64,000 bases of DNA from Pseudovibrio sp. Alg231-02 (GTDB lineage: Bacteria > Pseudomonadota > Alphaproteobacteria > Rhizobiales > Stappiaceae): positions 321,786 through 385,785 of the forward strand of contig NZ_FREX01000004.1 of assembly GCF_900143565.1 (NCBI RefSeq), in the 5' to 3' direction. The notes beneath the pieces were generated by a model. The model ran no database searches. It had not been told where the DNA came from and saw only the letters and a program-made list of their open reading frames with translations. A program made the translations under genes and the position numbers. This document shows, piece after piece, positions 54,818-62,597 of this stretch (position 1 is its first letter; every line of letters begins with the position of its first letter).

Positions 54818-55489
54818 TCAAAAAGCCTTCAATACTCCAATTAACTCTGACAAAGACTGTATTTCTGCATCAGCTCGTATGGGAAGATCTTTGGGCCAGA
54901 TAGCACCATTCGGAAACCAAACGGATTTCATTCCAACTGTTTGGGCCCCGGAAACATCAGCCGTTGGAGAGTCGCCAACAAAGACGCAATCCTCAGTCCG
55001 AACTGATAGATTTCCAGCTGCAAGTTGAAAAATCTTCGCATCTGGTTTTCGCAACCCAACCGCCTCTGAGATAATGTAGTCGTCGGCGAGCCGGTCCAAA
55101 TTTAGAGCCAGAAGAGACCTCAACTGTATGTCGGTCCTTCCGTTAGTGACAATTCCGATTTTTGCTCCCAAGGCCCTGATTTCACTAAACGCCTCGTTAA
55201 GCCCCTCAAACGGCATCGCAAATCGCCATGCGTTTCGCATGTAGTGATCGTATAACTCAGCTGCGAGATTTTGGTCGTCTATTCCAAACTCTTTGAATAG
55301 CGTTTGGTATACTTTATATTTTGACGACCTCCCGCGATTGTCGAGCTCCAACAAACGAGCCACGACATGAGAAGGAGTCGGGAACACGTTCGGGTACTGG
55401 TTGTTTAACTGGTCTTCCGCGAACGCCTTCAATGAAGACGTGCGAGCAAAAAGCGTTTCATCAAGATCAAATATTACTGCAGAAATCAT
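54818..55489 (-). CDS. HAD superfamily hydrolase
   Basis: Haloacid-dehalogenase-like phosphatase of 223 aa. Motif I is FDLDETL with Asp8 (nucleophile) and Asp10, motif II is IVTNGRTD, motif III lysine lies in VGLRKPDAKIF, and motif IV is FVGDSPTADV. A helical cap inserted after motif I makes it a C1-type enzyme, similar to the YjjG / pyrimidine-nucleotidase group. The substrate cannot be told from sequence. No neighbouring gene is close enough to suggest an operon. Confidence 0.88.
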   Translation of the reverse strand: MISAVIFDLDETLFARTSSLKAFAEDQLNNQYPNVFPTPSHVVARLLELDNRGRSSKYKVYQTLFKEFGIDDQNLAAELYDHYMRNAWRFAMPFEGLNEAFSEIRALGAKIGIVTNGRTDIQLRSLLALNLDRLADDYIISEAVGLRKPDAKIFQLAAGNLSVRTEDCVFVGDSPTADVSGAQTVGMKSVWFPNGAIWPKDLPIRADAEIQSLSELIGVLKAF

Positions 55490-55632
55490 AGCTGGACTGT
55501 GAACACCTTAACGGCAGTTCGTCAAGTTCCGCTTTGACCACACTCCGCCTGCCCAAGCATACCAGTTGTTGGAGATGGTCAATTCAGGATGACGCTTTAT
55601 TACTCAGTGTGAGATTTTTTGGCTTCGCAACA

Positions 55633-56190
55633 TCAGCAAGGAGGAAGCCATTCTGTAAACTCACATTTAAGGCGGGCAACTTCCTCTGCATTTTGCATGA
55701 AGCAATCGAAGCCGCCGTCATAGGGCGCAAATATGCGTGATGTTTCCCGGTTCATGAGTAGAAAACGCTCTTCATCCTGTGCTGCATCTTTAAGGGCTTC
55801 GCGATAGACCTCAGGAAACCAGCGAACCTCATTACCGTAAAAGCCTATGGTTTCCTCTTCGCCCCATGGGTCATCCTCATACTTCCATTTGAACCAGTAC
55901 TTCAGACGAAACTGATCAAGAAGCTTGTGACTGTAAGGGAGAGGATACTTATCGAAATTCGGGAAATACGAGATGAAGAGGCAATTCTGCCCCTCCTTTA
56001 AAATCCGATTGGCCAGTACTCTGCCTCTGTTAAAGACAATTGCGGCTTCTTCCGGCGTTTCTGCGTATCGTCTTGTATCCGGCAGTGCATGGAACCTGAC
56101 CCACCTTTCAGGCAGTACATCACGGAGGTAATGGCTATAGGGAGGGAGGTCTCCAAAATAGCCTTTCCATTCATCAATGAACCTTTTCAC
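55633..56190 (-). CDS. Hypothetical protein, DUF3885-like
   Basis: A 185-aa soluble protein rich in aromatic and charged residues, without signal peptide or membrane segment. It contains PERWVRFHALPDTRRYAETP and NRGRVLANRILKEGQ, which recall the uncharacterised DUF3885 family of small proteins; the match is from memory and not verified. A TTG at 56211 would extend it, but GTG 56190, opening KRFIDEWKGYFGDLPP, follows CAGGG and is preferred. It lies alone between the HAD hydrolase and puuD, with gaps on both sides. No function is proposed. Confidence 0.55.
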   Translation of the reverse strand: MKRFIDEWKGYFGDLPPYSHYLRDVLPERWVRFHALPDTRRYAETPEEAAIVFNRGRVLANRILKEGQNCLFISYFPNFDKYPLPYSHKLLDQFRLKYWFKWKYEDDPWGEEETIGFYGNEVRWFPEVYREALKDAAQDEERFLLMNRETSRIFAPYDGGFDCFMQNAEEVARLKCEFTEWLPPC

Positions 56191-56310
56191 AATGATACAA
56201 CCCTGTCTCAACCACTCAGCGGAACCATTGAATAATCAGAGGACACTTAGTTGAGATTGGTTCGAATTTTCCTAGGTAAATAGCTGCAATCCGTTTTGAA
56301 TTGAGAAGAA

Positions 56311-57117
56311 TTACAGGAACGCCTTCACATCTTCTATGCTCTGCATGGCCTTAGAAAAGGCCGCAAAAATGCGGGTGGAAACGGGATTACTCACGGCTTC
56401 AAATTCCGCATGCCACTGAATGCCAAGGAAGAACGCTTTGTCTGGATGATGAAAGGCTTCAATCACGCCGTCCTCAGAAAGAGCATCAAGCACCAGTCCG
56501 TCTCCAAGCGTCTCAACCGCTTGTTCGTGCAGAGAGTTTACCTGATGGTCGCCTTTACCAAGGATAGAGTTCAGCAGTCCATCCTCTTCAAGGATGAGTT
56601 GATGAGCTGCCCCGTATCTTTGTTTTGGTGGCAGCGTGTAGTCGATGGGGTGGTGCAGCGAAAATTCATGGTTCGCATAAAGGTCATTTCGGATGGTGCC
56701 GCCGAAAGCCACATTCATTTCCTGCATGCCGCGGCAAATTCCAAGCAGTGGCAGGTCATTTTCAAAAGCGGCACGGATCAGCGCAAATGCGGAGGTGTCG
56801 CGTTTGTCATCAAACGGGCCATGGCTCTCCAAGGTGCCGTCATTGTTGTAATACGCAGGCTGAATGTTGGAGGCATCGCCTGTCAGAATAAGCCCGTCAA
56901 CCAGCGACAGCACATGGGCCAGCTCTGCGTCCCTCAAGAGTGTTGGGATGATGAGAGGGATTGCCCCAACAGCCTGCAATGCGGCTGTCAGGTACTTATC
57001 ATCAATGGTTTGCGTTCCAAGGCCCGCATCTTCTGAGGAATTCGCCAAAATTCCGACAATGGTTCTTTTATCAGCAGCCACGCTCTGCGGCGTGGTTTTG
57101 CCAGTCTTGCTTGTCAT
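56311..57117 (-). CDS. puuD: Gamma-glutamyl-gamma-aminobutyrate hydrolase family protein (class I GATase, C26)
   Basis: Cysteine hydrolase of 268 aa that splits gamma-glutamyl amides, as E. coli PuuD does in putrescine breakdown. The nucleophile is Cys128 in LLGICRGMQEMNVAFGG, and His/Glu lie in LGIQWHAEFEA. Other typical parts are the N-terminal VGILANSS and VDGLILTGDASNIQPAYY. It starts 67 bases past an amino-acid ABC permease on the same strand, so the substrate may be imported by that system. No other puu genes (puuA, puuB, puuC) are present, so the true substrate may be another gamma-glutamyl compound. Confidence 0.87.
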   Translation of the reverse strand: MTSKTGKTTPQSVAADKRTIVGILANSSEDAGLGTQTIDDKYLTAALQAVGAIPLIIPTLLRDAELAHVLSLVDGLILTGDASNIQPAYYNNDGTLESHGPFDDKRDTSAFALIRAAFENDLPLLGICRGMQEMNVAFGGTIRNDLYANHEFSLHHPIDYTLPPKQRYGAAHQLILEEDGLLNSILGKGDHQVNSLHEQAVETLGDGLVLDALSEDGVIEAFHHPDKAFFLGIQWHAEFEAVSNPVSTRIFAAFSKAMQSIEDVKAFL

Positions 57118-57184
57118 AAGCGTATCCCTTCAGGGCACGAAAACTCGTGGCGCACCTACGCGCTCAAAATCAATGGAAGAATAA

Positions 57185-58159
57185 TTATCGCTTCAGCGAT
57201 TTAGCGTAATGCGTCTCAATTCGCTGTTGCACAAATTCCAGCATGACCGACATGACCCAGTAGATGATGGAGGCGGTGATCAGCATCTCCAGAATCTTGA
57301 AGTCAGATCGTCCCTGCGTTCGTGCAATGAACATGATGTCCCAGACGCCGACGACCGAAACCAGCGAGGAATCCTTGAGCATCGCGATGAACTGGTTGCC
57401 CGTTGGCGGCACAATAACCCGCATGGCTTGGGGCAGAATGACTTTTCTAAACGTCAACAAACGCGGCAAGCCCAACGCATCCGCAGCTTCCCATTGCCCT
57501 AGCGAAATCGACTGAATGCCAGAGCGGAAAATCTCGGTCATGTACGCCCCATACACCAGCGACAGCGCGATGATTGCTGCTGGAACGGGCGAAATGACAT
57601 AGCCAATCTGCGGCAGGCCGAGATAGATCAGGAAGAGCTGCACCAGCAACGGCACGCCGCGAAAGTACGAAGTATAAAATGCCCCGACACCCTCAACCAC
57701 TCCAATGCCAGAGAGTTTTGCGGTGGCTCCCAGCAACGCGAAGATGAAGGCCAGTGTGATCGCGATGGCAGAGACATAGAGCGTGGTGAATGCCCCTGTC
57801 GTTATCAGGAAGGGCAGTTTGCGCCCGATAAACTCAAAACTCAGCTCAAAGCTCAGGAAGAACCCGAAAGCACCTGCAGCAAGCAGGAGCCACACAGTGA
57901 TCAGCTGAGCGCGCCGGGACAGGCTGAGGATGAGAAACCCCAGCCCTGACGCCAGCAGGAAAATCACCATGGATACAGAAAAACGCCCCCACCAGCTGGC
58001 AAGTGTTTCTTCACTCATCGCAGGGCGAAGGAATGACCCGATCACGCCTTGATTGAACGCGAGATAAAACGCGATCACAAAGGCCAGTGATCCGAGCGTT
58101 GCTGCTGCTTTCAGGCGGGCCGGACCCTGCCTGAAAGCGCCATTGGTGAGTGTGACCAT
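57185..58159 (-). CDS. Polar amino-acid ABC transporter permease
   Basis: Inner-membrane permease of the HisM/GlnP type, 324 aa. The BPD_transp signature is clear: GVVEGVGAFYTSYFRGVPLL, then SLGQWEAADALGLPRLLTFR and KVILPQAMRVIVPPTGNQF, where the EAA loop contacts the ATPase. Compared with ordinary ~220-aa permeases it has about 100 extra N-terminal residues forming three added hydrophobic segments. It starts four bases past the binding-protein gene. No second permease or ATP-binding subunit is encoded nearby, so it is either homodimeric with an unlinked ATPase or an incomplete locus. Confidence 0.9.
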   Translation of the reverse strand: MVTLTNGAFRQGPARLKAAATLGSLAFVIAFYLAFNQGVIGSFLRPAMSEETLASWWGRFSVSMVIFLLASGLGFLILSLSRRAQLITVWLLLAAGAFGFFLSFELSFEFIGRKLPFLITTGAFTTLYVSAIAITLAFIFALLGATAKLSGIGVVEGVGAFYTSYFRGVPLLVQLFLIYLGLPQIGYVISPVPAAIIALSLVYGAYMTEIFRSGIQSISLGQWEAADALGLPRLLTFRKVILPQAMRVIVPPTGNQFIAMLKDSSLVSVVGVWDIMFIARTQGRSDFKILEMLITASIIYWVMSVMLEFVQQRIETHYAKSLKR

Positions 58160-58163
58160 GATC

Positions 58164-59000
58164 TTACTTAACGCTCACGAGGTCCGCACCGTGCCATTTC
58201 ACGGATAGCTTGGTCAAAGTGCCATCGCTCTTCATGTCCTCAACAATGGAAGCCAGCTTGTCGCTGAGCTCTTTGTCGCCTTTATCAATCGCAATCGCCA
58301 GCGGCTCATAAAAGATCGGATCACCCAACTGCTTGATCGGCAGGCCCTTCTTCATCGCCTGCTGAATAACAGGAACAGACTGCGCCAATGCATCAAGACG
58401 CACGCCATCGCCAAGAGACAGCTCGTCAAACTCGTTGATATCGCTGTAAAGTTTGATTTCACCCGGTGTCACAGCGTATTCGAACGCCGGTGCGCCAACC
58501 GCATCAATCTCAAGCTTGTGCTCCAGGTACTTGTGGTAGGTGGACGAGCCCACAACGCCGATCACTTTGCCGTCCAGATCCTTAAGCGATGTTGCCTTGG
58601 AGTTTTTGTGAACCGCAAAAGCTGCCGGGGTGTAGTAGTACACGGCAGGGAAATCCAGCACTTGTGCGCGGGCTTTTGTTGGGGTCATGGACCCGACAAC
58701 CATATGCCATCTGCCAGACCAGCGGCCCGCAGTCATGATTTCCCAACCCGGCGTTACAAACTGCACCTCAACACCAAGACGCTTAGCGATCTCTTTGGAA
58801 ACGTCAATGTCAAAGCCCTGCAGCTGGTTGTCGTCTCCCATAAACGCGTTCGGGCGATAATCAGAGTTAGAGCCCACGAGCAACGTCTTGCTCTTCATGA
58901 TCGCATCCAGAGCCTCTCCCGCCTGTGCGCTCATGCCAACAACGCTTGCAGAGACAAATAGTGCAGCCCCCAAGATGGCTTTTCCGGTATTTTTAAACAT
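58164..59000 (-). CDS. Amino-acid ABC transporter substrate-binding protein
   Basis: Periplasmic solute-binding protein family 3, 278 aa. The signal peptide (AILGAALFVSASVVGMSAQA) precedes a canonical opening, KTLLVGSNSDYRPNAFMGDD, and FDIDVSKEIAKRLGVEVQFV. The ligand-binding arginine of this family is not clearly placed in the usual position, and the AGRWSGRWHMVVGSMT stretch is tryptophan-rich. ATG 59000, five bases after GGGGG, fits better than ATG 59021. It is the first gene of the SBP-permease-puuD unit and is divergent from a LysR regulator. Confidence 0.88.
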   Translation of the reverse strand: MFKNTGKAILGAALFVSASVVGMSAQAGEALDAIMKSKTLLVGSNSDYRPNAFMGDDNQLQGFDIDVSKEIAKRLGVEVQFVTPGWEIMTAGRWSGRWHMVVGSMTPTKARAQVLDFPAVYYYTPAAFAVHKNSKATSLKDLDGKVIGVVGSSTYHKYLEHKLEIDAVGAPAFEYAVTPGEIKLYSDINEFDELSLGDGVRLDALAQSVPVIQQAMKKGLPIKQLGDPIFYEPLAIAIDKGDKELSDKLASIVEDMKSDGTLTKLSVKWHGADLVSVK

Positions 59001-59097
59001 CCCAACCCCCAAATTCGTCATTATGACGGATATTTCTCAAAGTTTTGGGCAGTTTATAAGTGCGGGTCAGAGCAAGACAAATCAGTCTGATTGATCC

Positions 59098-59120
59098 ATG
59101 TATAGAAAAACTCTATACAT
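59098..59120. promoter_or_regulatory. Perfect 9-bp inverted repeat before a LysR gene
   Basis: ATGTATAGA (59098-59106) and TCTATACAT (59112-59120) form a perfect dyad with a 5-base spacer, ending five bases before the LysR start codon. It is a strong operator candidate for autoregulation and for the divergent SBP gene. Because it occupies the ribosome-binding position it might also act as an mRNA hairpin. Confidence 0.55.
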
Positions 59121-59125
59121 CACTC

Positions 59126-60061
59126 ATGGCTATCTCTCGACGTTTCGTCCCCACCCTTCAGGAATTACGTGCACTCGCGGCAGTTGCACGGCACAAATCC
59201 ATCTCCGCGGCCGCTCGGGAACTGAACGTCTCACAACCAACAGTATCCTATCATATCAAGCAGTTAGAAGAACGTTGGGACGTTAAGCTGTTCCGCATGA
59301 ACGGGCGCAATCTGGAGCAGACGGAACTGGTTCAGGATATCCTTTCGGAAGTCTCAGCAATCAACAATGGTATAGAGAACCTCTCATACCTTCTCGCCAG
59401 CCAGACCGCTCGAAAGCAGCTCACAATCGGCATTGCGCCGTCTCTTGCCTCCATTATGCTGGTCCCGCGTTTAGCTCAATTCTCCGCTTTGCACCCGCAC
59501 GTGGCGATCCGGATCAGTGCAGCCAATCGCTTCGTTGATTTTGCGGAAGAAAAACTCGATGTGGCGCTGCGCTTGCTGCCCAAGCCTGAGGGCGATCTCG
59601 GAGCATCTCCGCTTATTCCCCTGCCGCAAGAGCGGATGCGTGTGGTCTGCTCACCAAACTATCTGGAGACCATCGCAGGAGAGCGTCTGGCACCGCATTC
59701 AGCGCCAGTTGAGCTCTTTGCCAAAGCTGATTTCATTCATGAAGACGAGGCCTTCCACTGGCAGAAGTATCTGGAAGCCAGTTGGCCCGACTTTTCCGGC
59801 CAGATGGTGCAGCAACTCACCTTCAACAACACGGACCTTATCCTGCAAAGCGCTATTGCCGGACGTGGCTTTGCCATTCTCAGAGACCTCTATGTCATAG
59901 ATGCATTGAATGCAGGCACGCTTGTAGAGCCGTTTGCTGAGACGCTGCCGTGCCAGCGTGCTTTCCAGTTTGTCTTGCCAGAAACATCTATCCCCTCAGC
60001 CCCGGTTTGGGATTTCATCAACTGGCTGAGTGACGAGATGACAAAGATGCAAATCCGCTAA
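59126..60061 (+). CDS. LysR-type transcriptional regulator
   Basis: Regulator of 311 aa. The helix-turn-helix is PTLQELRALAAVARHKSISA followed by ARELNVSQPTVSYHIKQLEE, and the effector domain includes LTIGIAPSLASIMLVPRLAQ and FADFIHEDEAFHW-like segments of the GcvA group. The frame extends upstream to 59060, but ATG 59126 gives the normal LysR N-terminus. No Shine-Dalgarno is visible because the position is taken by the inverted repeat. It is divergent from the amino-acid transporter and puuD genes and is their probable regulator; the ligand is unknown. Confidence 0.87.
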   Translation: MAISRRFVPTLQELRALAAVARHKSISAAARELNVSQPTVSYHIKQLEERWDVKLFRMNGRNLEQTELVQDILSEVSAINNGIENLSYLLASQTARKQLTIGIAPSLASIMLVPRLAQFSALHPHVAIRISAANRFVDFAEEKLDVALRLLPKPEGDLGASPLIPLPQERMRVVCSPNYLETIAGERLAPHSAPVELFAKADFIHEDEAFHWQKYLEASWPDFSGQMVQQLTFNNTDLILQSAIAGRGFAILRDLYVIDALNAGTLVEPFAETLPCQRAFQFVLPETSIPSAPVWDFINWLSDEMTKMQIR

Positions 60062-60479
60062 GCGACTTGCTCCCAAAACCATCTGGATAAGATAGTCAAG
60101 CTGACACTCATGCTCCCGACATATTGTCAGTTTGCCCGCATTGTTGCCGTCAAAGTGCCAAGGAAGTAGTCACTTGACCTCCCATCTGCCCAAAAAACCA
60201 TCAAGCAAACAAAGAGATACATTTAAGTGATTATCAATAATTCACTTTAGCACTATACAATAATTACTGGTTATGTATTGTCATATTAAATAGATAAAAC
60301 CCATATAATCATAAAAACAGATTTTCACATCAATAAATACAACAAAATTAAAATCACTAAATCAAATTACGGAAACAAACTACTTATATGATGATGAGCA
60401 ATCAAATTATTCATCCAAACCGCAAATTAATTTACTTATTGCGGCGGAATCGAACTTCGCTATACGAAAGAGATCAGGA
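60062..60479. promoter_or_regulatory. AT-rich tdaA upstream region with palindromes
   Basis: The stretch 60210-60440 is strikingly AT-rich compared with both sides. It holds a near-perfect long dyad, AAGTGA 60225-60230 and TCACTT 60242-60247, around an inner ATTAT-CA-ATAAT repeat (60230-60241). A second dyad is CCGCAA 60420-60425 with TTGCGG 60439-60444, and a small hairpin TTCG-CTATA-CGAA lies just before the structured element. No reading frame is credible. The promoter of tdaA should lie here, with TdaA itself a candidate binder. Confidence 0.5.
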
Positions 60480-60638
60480 GCTCAGCGTCCAGCCCGGCAA
60501 CATGACCGGACATACACCTCTCGGGAGGACTGGCCTTCAAAAGTAGGCTTGGTCTGACTGCAGAGATATCGTAGGGTGATAGCAGGGCATACCCGTTTAG
60601 CGGGTGCCAGCACACTAGCCCAAAGCCAACGGCTGAGC
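60480..60638 (+). ncRNA. Candidate structured leader RNA upstream of tdaA (unassigned family)
   Basis: Hand folding of the plus strand gives a closed multi-branched structure. P1 is GCTCAGC 60480-60486 with GCTGAGC 60632-60638. Arm P2 is CCAG 60489-60492 with CTGG 60530-60533, holding hairpins CCGG (60494-60497/60506-60509) and CCTC/GAGG (60517-60520/60525-60528, loop TCGG). Arm P3 is GGCTTGG 60546-60552 with CCAAAGCC 60620-60627. It holds P3a (CTGC/GCAG plus TATC/GATA, 60558-60585) and P3b (GGC/GCC plus ACCCG/CGGGT, 60586-60608, loop TTTAG). All helices are nested and compatible. It ends 65 bases before tdaA. It does not match the riboswitch, SRP, tmRNA or 6S consensus patterns I know. No folding program was run. 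Confidence 0.5.
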
Positions 60639-60703
60639 ATAGTTATTGTCCTTTTCAGAGCCGAATACGTTCAAGAAACTCTTTTCTTATTGGAAGGAAA
60701 AGG

Positions 60704-61636
60704 ATGGACATTCATCAACTCAAAACCTTCGTGACGGTCGCGCGCGAAGGCAGCATAACCAAAGCTTCAGAATTGCTCTTTCGCAGCCAGCCAGCTGTCA
60801 GTGCGCATATCAAAAACATGGAAGAGACATTGGGATTAACGCTCTTCCAACGGACACCCCGTGGAATGGCGGTCACCCCCGACGGACAACGCCTCCTCAC
60901 GGAAGCACATCAGTTGCTGGACCGGCACCAGAAGTTTCTGGAGGAAGCATCGCGGTTACGCGGAAGTCTTGCAGGCAATTTGACCCTCGGCGCTGGCCGC
61001 AACTCAAGCACAGGCGTTGTAAGCAATCTGCTTGCGGCCATGTCTCAGGAGTTCCCCGAGGTTGAAGTTGAGCTACAGCACCGCCCCTCTGTGAAGGTGT
61101 TGGAAGGCATTCGCAACGGCAGCCTCGACGCCGGATTTTATACGGAAACGGGCGAGGATGACGCCGGGCTCTCCACATTGGAGATCTCCAATTTCTGCGT
61201 TTACCTCGCAGCCCCTGCGGACCTTGTGCCCGTTGCGGCTGAGGTGAACTGGAAGGCACTTGAAAACGTGCCGTGGATCTACCCAAGCGGCAATTCCTGT
61301 TGCGGGCGTGTGGCAAGGGACCTTCTGGACACGCATGGCATCAGGCCCAAGCGGGTGATCAATGTGGATGATGAGGGGGTTACACGTGCTTTGATTGCCA
61401 GCGGTGTTGGTATCGGGCTCGTTCATGCCAACTCAACAAACCCTCAAGAGAACCAGGGCGACATCGTCTTGCTCTCTCAGGTGCAAAAATCAGCCCGCGT
61501 GTTGTTTGCGCACCTTTCCTGCCGGAAAGAAGACCCGGTGATTGCGGCGGTTCGCTCCATTCTGGCGACAGACAATTGCACGAGCCTTTCGTTTCAGGAC
61601 GACCGAACACTAGAGGCGGCGCTTATCGCCTCCTGA
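60704..61636 (+). CDS. tdaA: LysR-type activator of tropodithietic acid synthesis, TdaA
   Basis: Transcriptional regulator of 310 aa. The helix-turn-helix is MDIHQLKTFVTVAREGSITK with ASELLFRSQPAVSAHIKNME, and the effector domain opens with LAGNLTLGAGRNSSTGVVSN. Two cysteines in NSCCGRVARDLL are unusual and could be redox sensitive. The strong site AAGGAAAAGG precedes the ATG. The assignment rests on the downstream order GST-like, prephenate-dehydratase-like, hotdog thioesterase, which is the tdaBCD order of TDA producers. In roseobacters TdaA is reported to bind the tdaC promoter. Confidence 0.88.
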   Translation: MDIHQLKTFVTVAREGSITKASELLFRSQPAVSAHIKNMEETLGLTLFQRTPRGMAVTPDGQRLLTEAHQLLDRHQKFLEEASRLRGSLAGNLTLGAGRNSSTGVVSNLLAAMSQEFPEVEVELQHRPSVKVLEGIRNGSLDAGFYTETGEDDAGLSTLEISNFCVYLAAPADLVPVAAEVNWKALENVPWIYPSGNSCCGRVARDLLDTHGIRPKRVINVDDEGVTRALIASGVGIGLVHANSTNPQENQGDIVLLSQVQKSARVLFAHLSCRKEDPVIAAVRSILATDNCTSLSFQDDRTLEAALIAS

Positions 61637-61657
61637 CACTTTCAAAAGAACCAGATT

Positions 61658-61695
61658 TGCAAGACTTCAGCTCAGCAATGGGCTGAAGTCTTGCA
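61658..61695. terminator. Perfect 14-bp hairpin between tdaA and tdaB
   Basis: TGCAAGACTTCAGC (61658-61671) pairs without mismatch with GCTGAAGTCTTGCA (61682-61695) around a 10-base loop, 22 bases past the tdaA stop. The following bases CCCTGCTTTCC lack a T-run, so it is not a classic intrinsic terminator. It may act as a Rho-assisted end, a partial terminator, or a processing or stability element between tdaA and tdaB. Confidence 0.6.
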
Positions 61696-61818
61696 CCCTG
61701 CTTTCCAGTTGGGCGGATGGCTGCTCTGCCCAGTTGGCGTTAAAGACAAAAACAATCCGGAATACTGAGGAATTTTTTAGCGCAAACTCATTGTTTAATT
61801 CTCATCGGGAGAAGCCAC

Positions 61819-62517
61819 ATGCAAAGACTTCTTTACAGCCTCAGCGGAGCCTCCGGGCAACATTACTCACCGCATGTCTGGAAAATTATGATGTCCCTGA
61901 AGCACAAGGGCCTCGATTTTGATCTGAAGCCGGTTTTCTTTGGCGACATTTCCAATATTGAAGACGGATCTTTCACCAGCGTTCCTGTGCTCAACGACCA
62001 AGGCAAGCTTTTAGGTGATAGTTTTGAGATCGCCGAGTATCTGGAAGACACCTATCAGGACGCACCCAGCTTGTTTGATGGTGCTGGCGGTCTCCAGCTT
62101 TCCCGCTTTGTGGAGAGCTACTGCAAAACCGTCCTGCACCCGACATTGGCTGTGATTGCTGTGATGGATATGTACAACATCATGAATGATGCCGACCGCG
62201 CCTACTTCCGGCCTGCACGCGAAAAACGGTTCGGAAAACCTCTCGAGGAGGTCTATGCAGGGAGAGACGCTGAACTGAGCACTTTGCCGGAGAAGTTGAA
62301 CCCTGTGCGCGACCTGCTCACCAATCAGGATTGGTTCGGCGGCGAGAGAGCGATGCATGCAGATTATGTTCTGTTCGGCACCTTGCAGTGGTGCAAAGTG
62401 TGCTGCCCAGATCCAATTCTTGCTCCAAGCGACCCTGTCAATTTGTGGTTTGAACGCATGTTGGATCTTCATGATTACATGGGTCGCAAAGCTCTCAGCG
62501 AAGCTGTTGCCGCCTAG
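61819..62517 (+). CDS. tdaB: Glutathione S-transferase-like TDA biosynthesis protein TdaB
   Basis: GST-fold protein of 232 aa. The thioredoxin-like N-domain (RLLYSLSGASGQHYSPHVWK, then TSVPVLNDQGKLLGDSFEIA with the glutathione-contacting ES-like DS) is followed by a helical C-domain. It lacks a CxxC and uses serine or tyrosine at the catalytic position. In the current TDA model, TdaB helps add sulfur to the phenylacetyl-derived tropone precursor, possibly through S-cysteinyl or S-glutathione adducts. GGGAG lies seven bases before the ATG. A strong terminator follows directly, separating it from tdaC. Confidence 0.88.
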   Translation: MQRLLYSLSGASGQHYSPHVWKIMMSLKHKGLDFDLKPVFFGDISNIEDGSFTSVPVLNDQGKLLGDSFEIAEYLEDTYQDAPSLFDGAGGLQLSRFVESYCKTVLHPTLAVIAVMDMYNIMNDADRAYFRPAREKRFGKPLEEVYAGRDAELSTLPEKLNPVRDLLTNQDWFGGERAMHADYVLFGTLQWCKVCCPDPILAPSDPVNLWFERMLDLHDYMGRKALSEAVAA

Positions 62518-62560
62518 CGCTGTCTATATTTCGCGCAACTCCAAATTACTAAGCCCTTCA

Positions 62561-62597
62561 GAAGGCATCGCATTTTTTTGCGGTGCCTTCTTTTTAT
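62561..62597 (+). terminator. Strong intrinsic terminator after tdaB
   Basis: GAAGGCATCGC (62561-62571) pairs with GCGGTGCCTTC (62580-62590), 11 bp with one G-T pair and a T-rich loop, followed by TTTTTAT. It lies 43 bases past tdaB and should end the tdaAB transcript, implying an independent promoter for tdaCD. Confidence 0.88.

Noticed and set aside
60480-60638. Known riboswitch (cobalamin, FMN, TPP, c-di-GMP-I) or group II intron domain
   Set aside because: Short resemblances such as CAAAGCC were noticed, but the conserved cores of these families are absent.
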